Both the position numbers and the translations under genes were made by a program. A model generated the notes under the pieces. That model was not told the origin of the DNA, ran no database searches, and worked only from the letters and a program-made list of their open reading frames with translations. This document shows positions 30,859 to 32,148 of a stretch of DNA of 32,148 nt, piece by piece. How positions within the stretch are numbered: position 1 is the first letter of the stretch; each line of letters begins with the position of its first letter. The DNA comes from Nitrospira sp. (GTDB lineage: Bacteria > Nitrospirota > Nitrospiria > Nitrospirales > Nitrospiraceae): positions 183,818 to 215,965 of the forward strand of contig SWDH01000031.1 in the NCBI GenBank assembly GCA_005116945.1, written 5' to 3'.

Positions 30859-31566
30859 TTACCAGTGATGGAGATCGTCATCCGGGTTGGTTTTGGATCG
30901 ATTGATCAGTCGTCGCTCCAAGAGCTCTTTGGCAAGATCGGAGGCACCAAGCCCGAATGCAATAGCGCCGGCCAGCACAATCCCTCCCCAGGTAATGCCG
31001 AATCCTACAACGACGATGTGTTGGGCAATGCCGAGTTGTTCGAGCGCCATGGCGGCCGCGAGGACTTGTATCCCCCAGCGAGAGCAGGCGGCGATGAGTC
31101 GGGCGGGTGGGAGGCCGGCGTTGACGGCGGCAATCAGGACTGCCTGGGAGACAAAGTTCGAGAGAAAGTACCCGGCCAGGAGAATCACCGCTGCGGTGAC
31201 CAGGTGCGGCACATACGCCAGGAGTGACTGGGCGAACTGGTTGATCGGGGTCAGGTTGAGGGCTCCTAACGCCGCGATCGAGGCCATCACGATGACAGTC
31301 CAATAGATGCCTCGCCCGACAAGGCGAGAAGGATCGGTTTTGACTCCTCCGCGGAGGAGCGCCGCATTCATTCCTACCCGATCGCAAAAATGGTCGAATC
31401 CGATCACACGAAGCAGCCGTTCTGAAAAAGACCCAAGGGCCCAGGCCGTGAAGATCCCACCGAGTAGGATGATGCCCATGGCGAGCACATTCGGGAGTAC
31501 GGTCAATACTTGACGTCCGAGCAGTTCCAGCGGTCCAAGAAGAGCTTGGCTGATGAAGTCACTCAT
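30859..31566 (-). CDS. Mechanosensitive-channel-like membrane protein (conserved TM-helix/MscS-related)
   Basis: A 235-residue inner-membrane protein with the start at the ATG at 31566, preceded by GCAGGAGGTGATC. The frame is open further to 31647 but that part overlaps the GT2 gene. There are about four hydrophobic segments: VLPNVLAMGIILLGGIFTAW (about 22-45), YWTVIVMASIAALGAL (about 88-104), HLVTAAVILLAGYFLSNFV (about 117-138) and VVVGFGITWGGIVLAGAIAFGLG (about 185-212). The last runs into FGLGASDLAKELLERR, like the pore helix and following turn of MscS channels. It lacks the cytoplasmic beta domain of MscS. It probably responds to osmotic tension or acts with another channel. Its start overlaps the GT2 stop by eight bases, so translation is coupled. 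Confidence 0.8.
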   Translation of the reverse strand: MSDFISQALLGPLELLGRQVLTVLPNVLAMGIILLGGIFTAWALGSFSERLLRVIGFDHFCDRVGMNAALLRGGVKTDPSRLVGRGIYWTVIVMASIAALGALNLTPINQFAQSLLAYVPHLVTAAVILLAGYFLSNFVSQAVLIAAVNAGLPPARLIAACSRWGIQVLAAAMALEQLGIAQHIVVVGFGITWGGIVLAGAIAFGLGASDLAKELLERRLINRSKTNPDDDLHHW

Positions 31567-32148
31567 GATCACCTCCTGCGTCAGTGCTGGTGTGATGCAA
31601 CAGAGCCGGAGCGGCAGGTTGCGGCGCCGGCGGTTGCCAACGTTCAACCAGATAGGGTTTCATGCGTTCGAACGTGAGGCACAACGCTTCGATCTTCTGC
31701 TCTGCTTCGACGGACGTCAAGCCCTGGGTCGCATGGACAAACGAGGCGGTCCGACCTAAGTACAGGGGCGTGAGGGCTTTGAGGAGGTGGTCGCGTCGTA
31801 TAATTCGCTTGCGATGCGCAATCGCCGCATCGTAAACGACCTGAACCCACAGTTCATCGGGGATACGACAGTCGGTGTTGGACGTTCCCTGGAGATCGCG
31901 GAGTTGCGCGAATGTATCGTCGGCCAGGATCTGGCGCCAGATGGGCTCAAGATCGGCGAGGCCCTGTCGATAGTGCAAGACCATCCGTTCCATATTGACA
32001 TGGACTGGTTCGACACCCACCTCGTAGGTGAATCCAAAGAGTGGAACCGGTTGCGATCCTTCCTGTCGAGACCAGAGCGCTTCATGCTTTTCCATGAGGG
32101 CAAAGAGCGCTCCCATCACCTGCGTCAACATGGCCGACAAGTCGGCTG
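31559..32148 (-). CDS. GT2-type glycosyltransferase, C-terminal part (runs off the window)
   Basis: The C-terminal 196 residues of a protein that continues past the right edge; the frame is open to the last base. The segment matches the C-terminal half of the protein encoded at 24383-25666: ADLSAMLTQVMGALFALMEK aligns with VELSVVLAQAVGGLFYLMES, MERMVLHYRQGL with VERMVRGFRQGL, and RDHLLKALTPLYLGRTASFV with REHLLKSLTPLYLGQTASLV. A proline/alanine-rich tail follows (PPAPQPAAPALL). Its operon partners (a channel-like protein and an MPGP-type phosphatase) suggest that this copy is the working glycosyl-3-phosphoglycerate synthase. The catalytic half is outside the window, so this is inferred from context. 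Confidence 0.8.
   Translation of the reverse strand, partial: ADLSAMLTQVMGALFALMEKHEALWSRQEGSQPVPLFGFTYEVGVEPVHVNMERMVLHYRQGLADLEPIWRQILADDTFAQLRDLQGTSNTDCRIPDELWVQVVYDAAIAHRKRIIRRDHLLKALTPLYLGRTASFVHATQGLTSVEAEQKIEALCLTFERMKPYLVERWQPPAPQPAAPALLHHTSTDAGGDHE

Noticed and set aside
30571-31227. A 218-residue plus-strand frame over the HAD phosphatase and membrane protein
   Set aside because: It is antisense to two genes with clear motifs and has no ribosome binding site.

Overview
This window most likely comes from a Nitrospira-like bacterium (phylum Nitrospirota). The assignment rests on recalled gene content rather than a search: a GC-rich Gram-negative genome, many outer-membrane lipoproteins, an AMP-forming acetyl-CoA synthetase, and a glycogen/trehalose/GlgE cluster beside an osmolyte operon. 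No rRNA, tRNA or CRISPR array was recognised.

Layout. Positions 1-1144 are a complete IS630-type insertion sequence, inserted one base past the stop codon of a small HAD phosphatase gene. That gene follows a bifunctional phosphoenolpyruvate mutase/nucleotidyltransferase, the entry enzyme of phosphonate synthesis (1145-3205, minus strand). An AT-rich gene-free stretch with DnaA-box-like sites precedes a short coiled-coil protein (3923-4180). Positions 4269-6304 hold a minus-strand operon of a BamE/SmpA-like lipoprotein and three paralogous lipoproteins. They are followed by another lipoprotein, an FMN-binding split-barrel protein, a small membrane protein, an IPT/TIG secreted protein and acetyl-CoA synthetase (to 10543).

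A secreted caspase-fold/TPR protein that has lost its catalytic cysteine lies at 10934-12322. A plus-strand envelope cluster follows (12878-16774): two LPP20-type lipoproteins, an LpoB-like lipoprotein and a COG3014-like lipoprotein. An intrinsic terminator overlaps the start of the third gene. A PIN-domain protein and a small basic partner follow.

From 18061 to 29608 a co-directional carbohydrate cluster encodes TreZ, TreY, a TreT-like GT4 enzyme, a GT2 enzyme, GlgE and a maltokinase. TreY and TreZ release trehalose from alpha-1,4-glucan. Maltokinase makes maltose-1-phosphate, which GlgE uses to extend glucan. TreS, which would link the two branches, is not in the window. At the right end a minus-strand operon (30013-32148) holds the C-terminal part of a second GT2 paralog, a mechanosensitive-channel-like membrane protein and a mannosyl-3-phosphoglycerate-phosphatase-type HAD enzyme. 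This looks like a glycosylglycerate osmolyte module with a coupled channel.

The least ordinary structural feature is a family of palindromic intergenic repeats. Four copies share terminal inverted repeats and occur as short (~126-129 bp) and long (~208-230 bp) forms. A fifth element has different ends but a related core whose hairpin arms differ by compensating substitutions.
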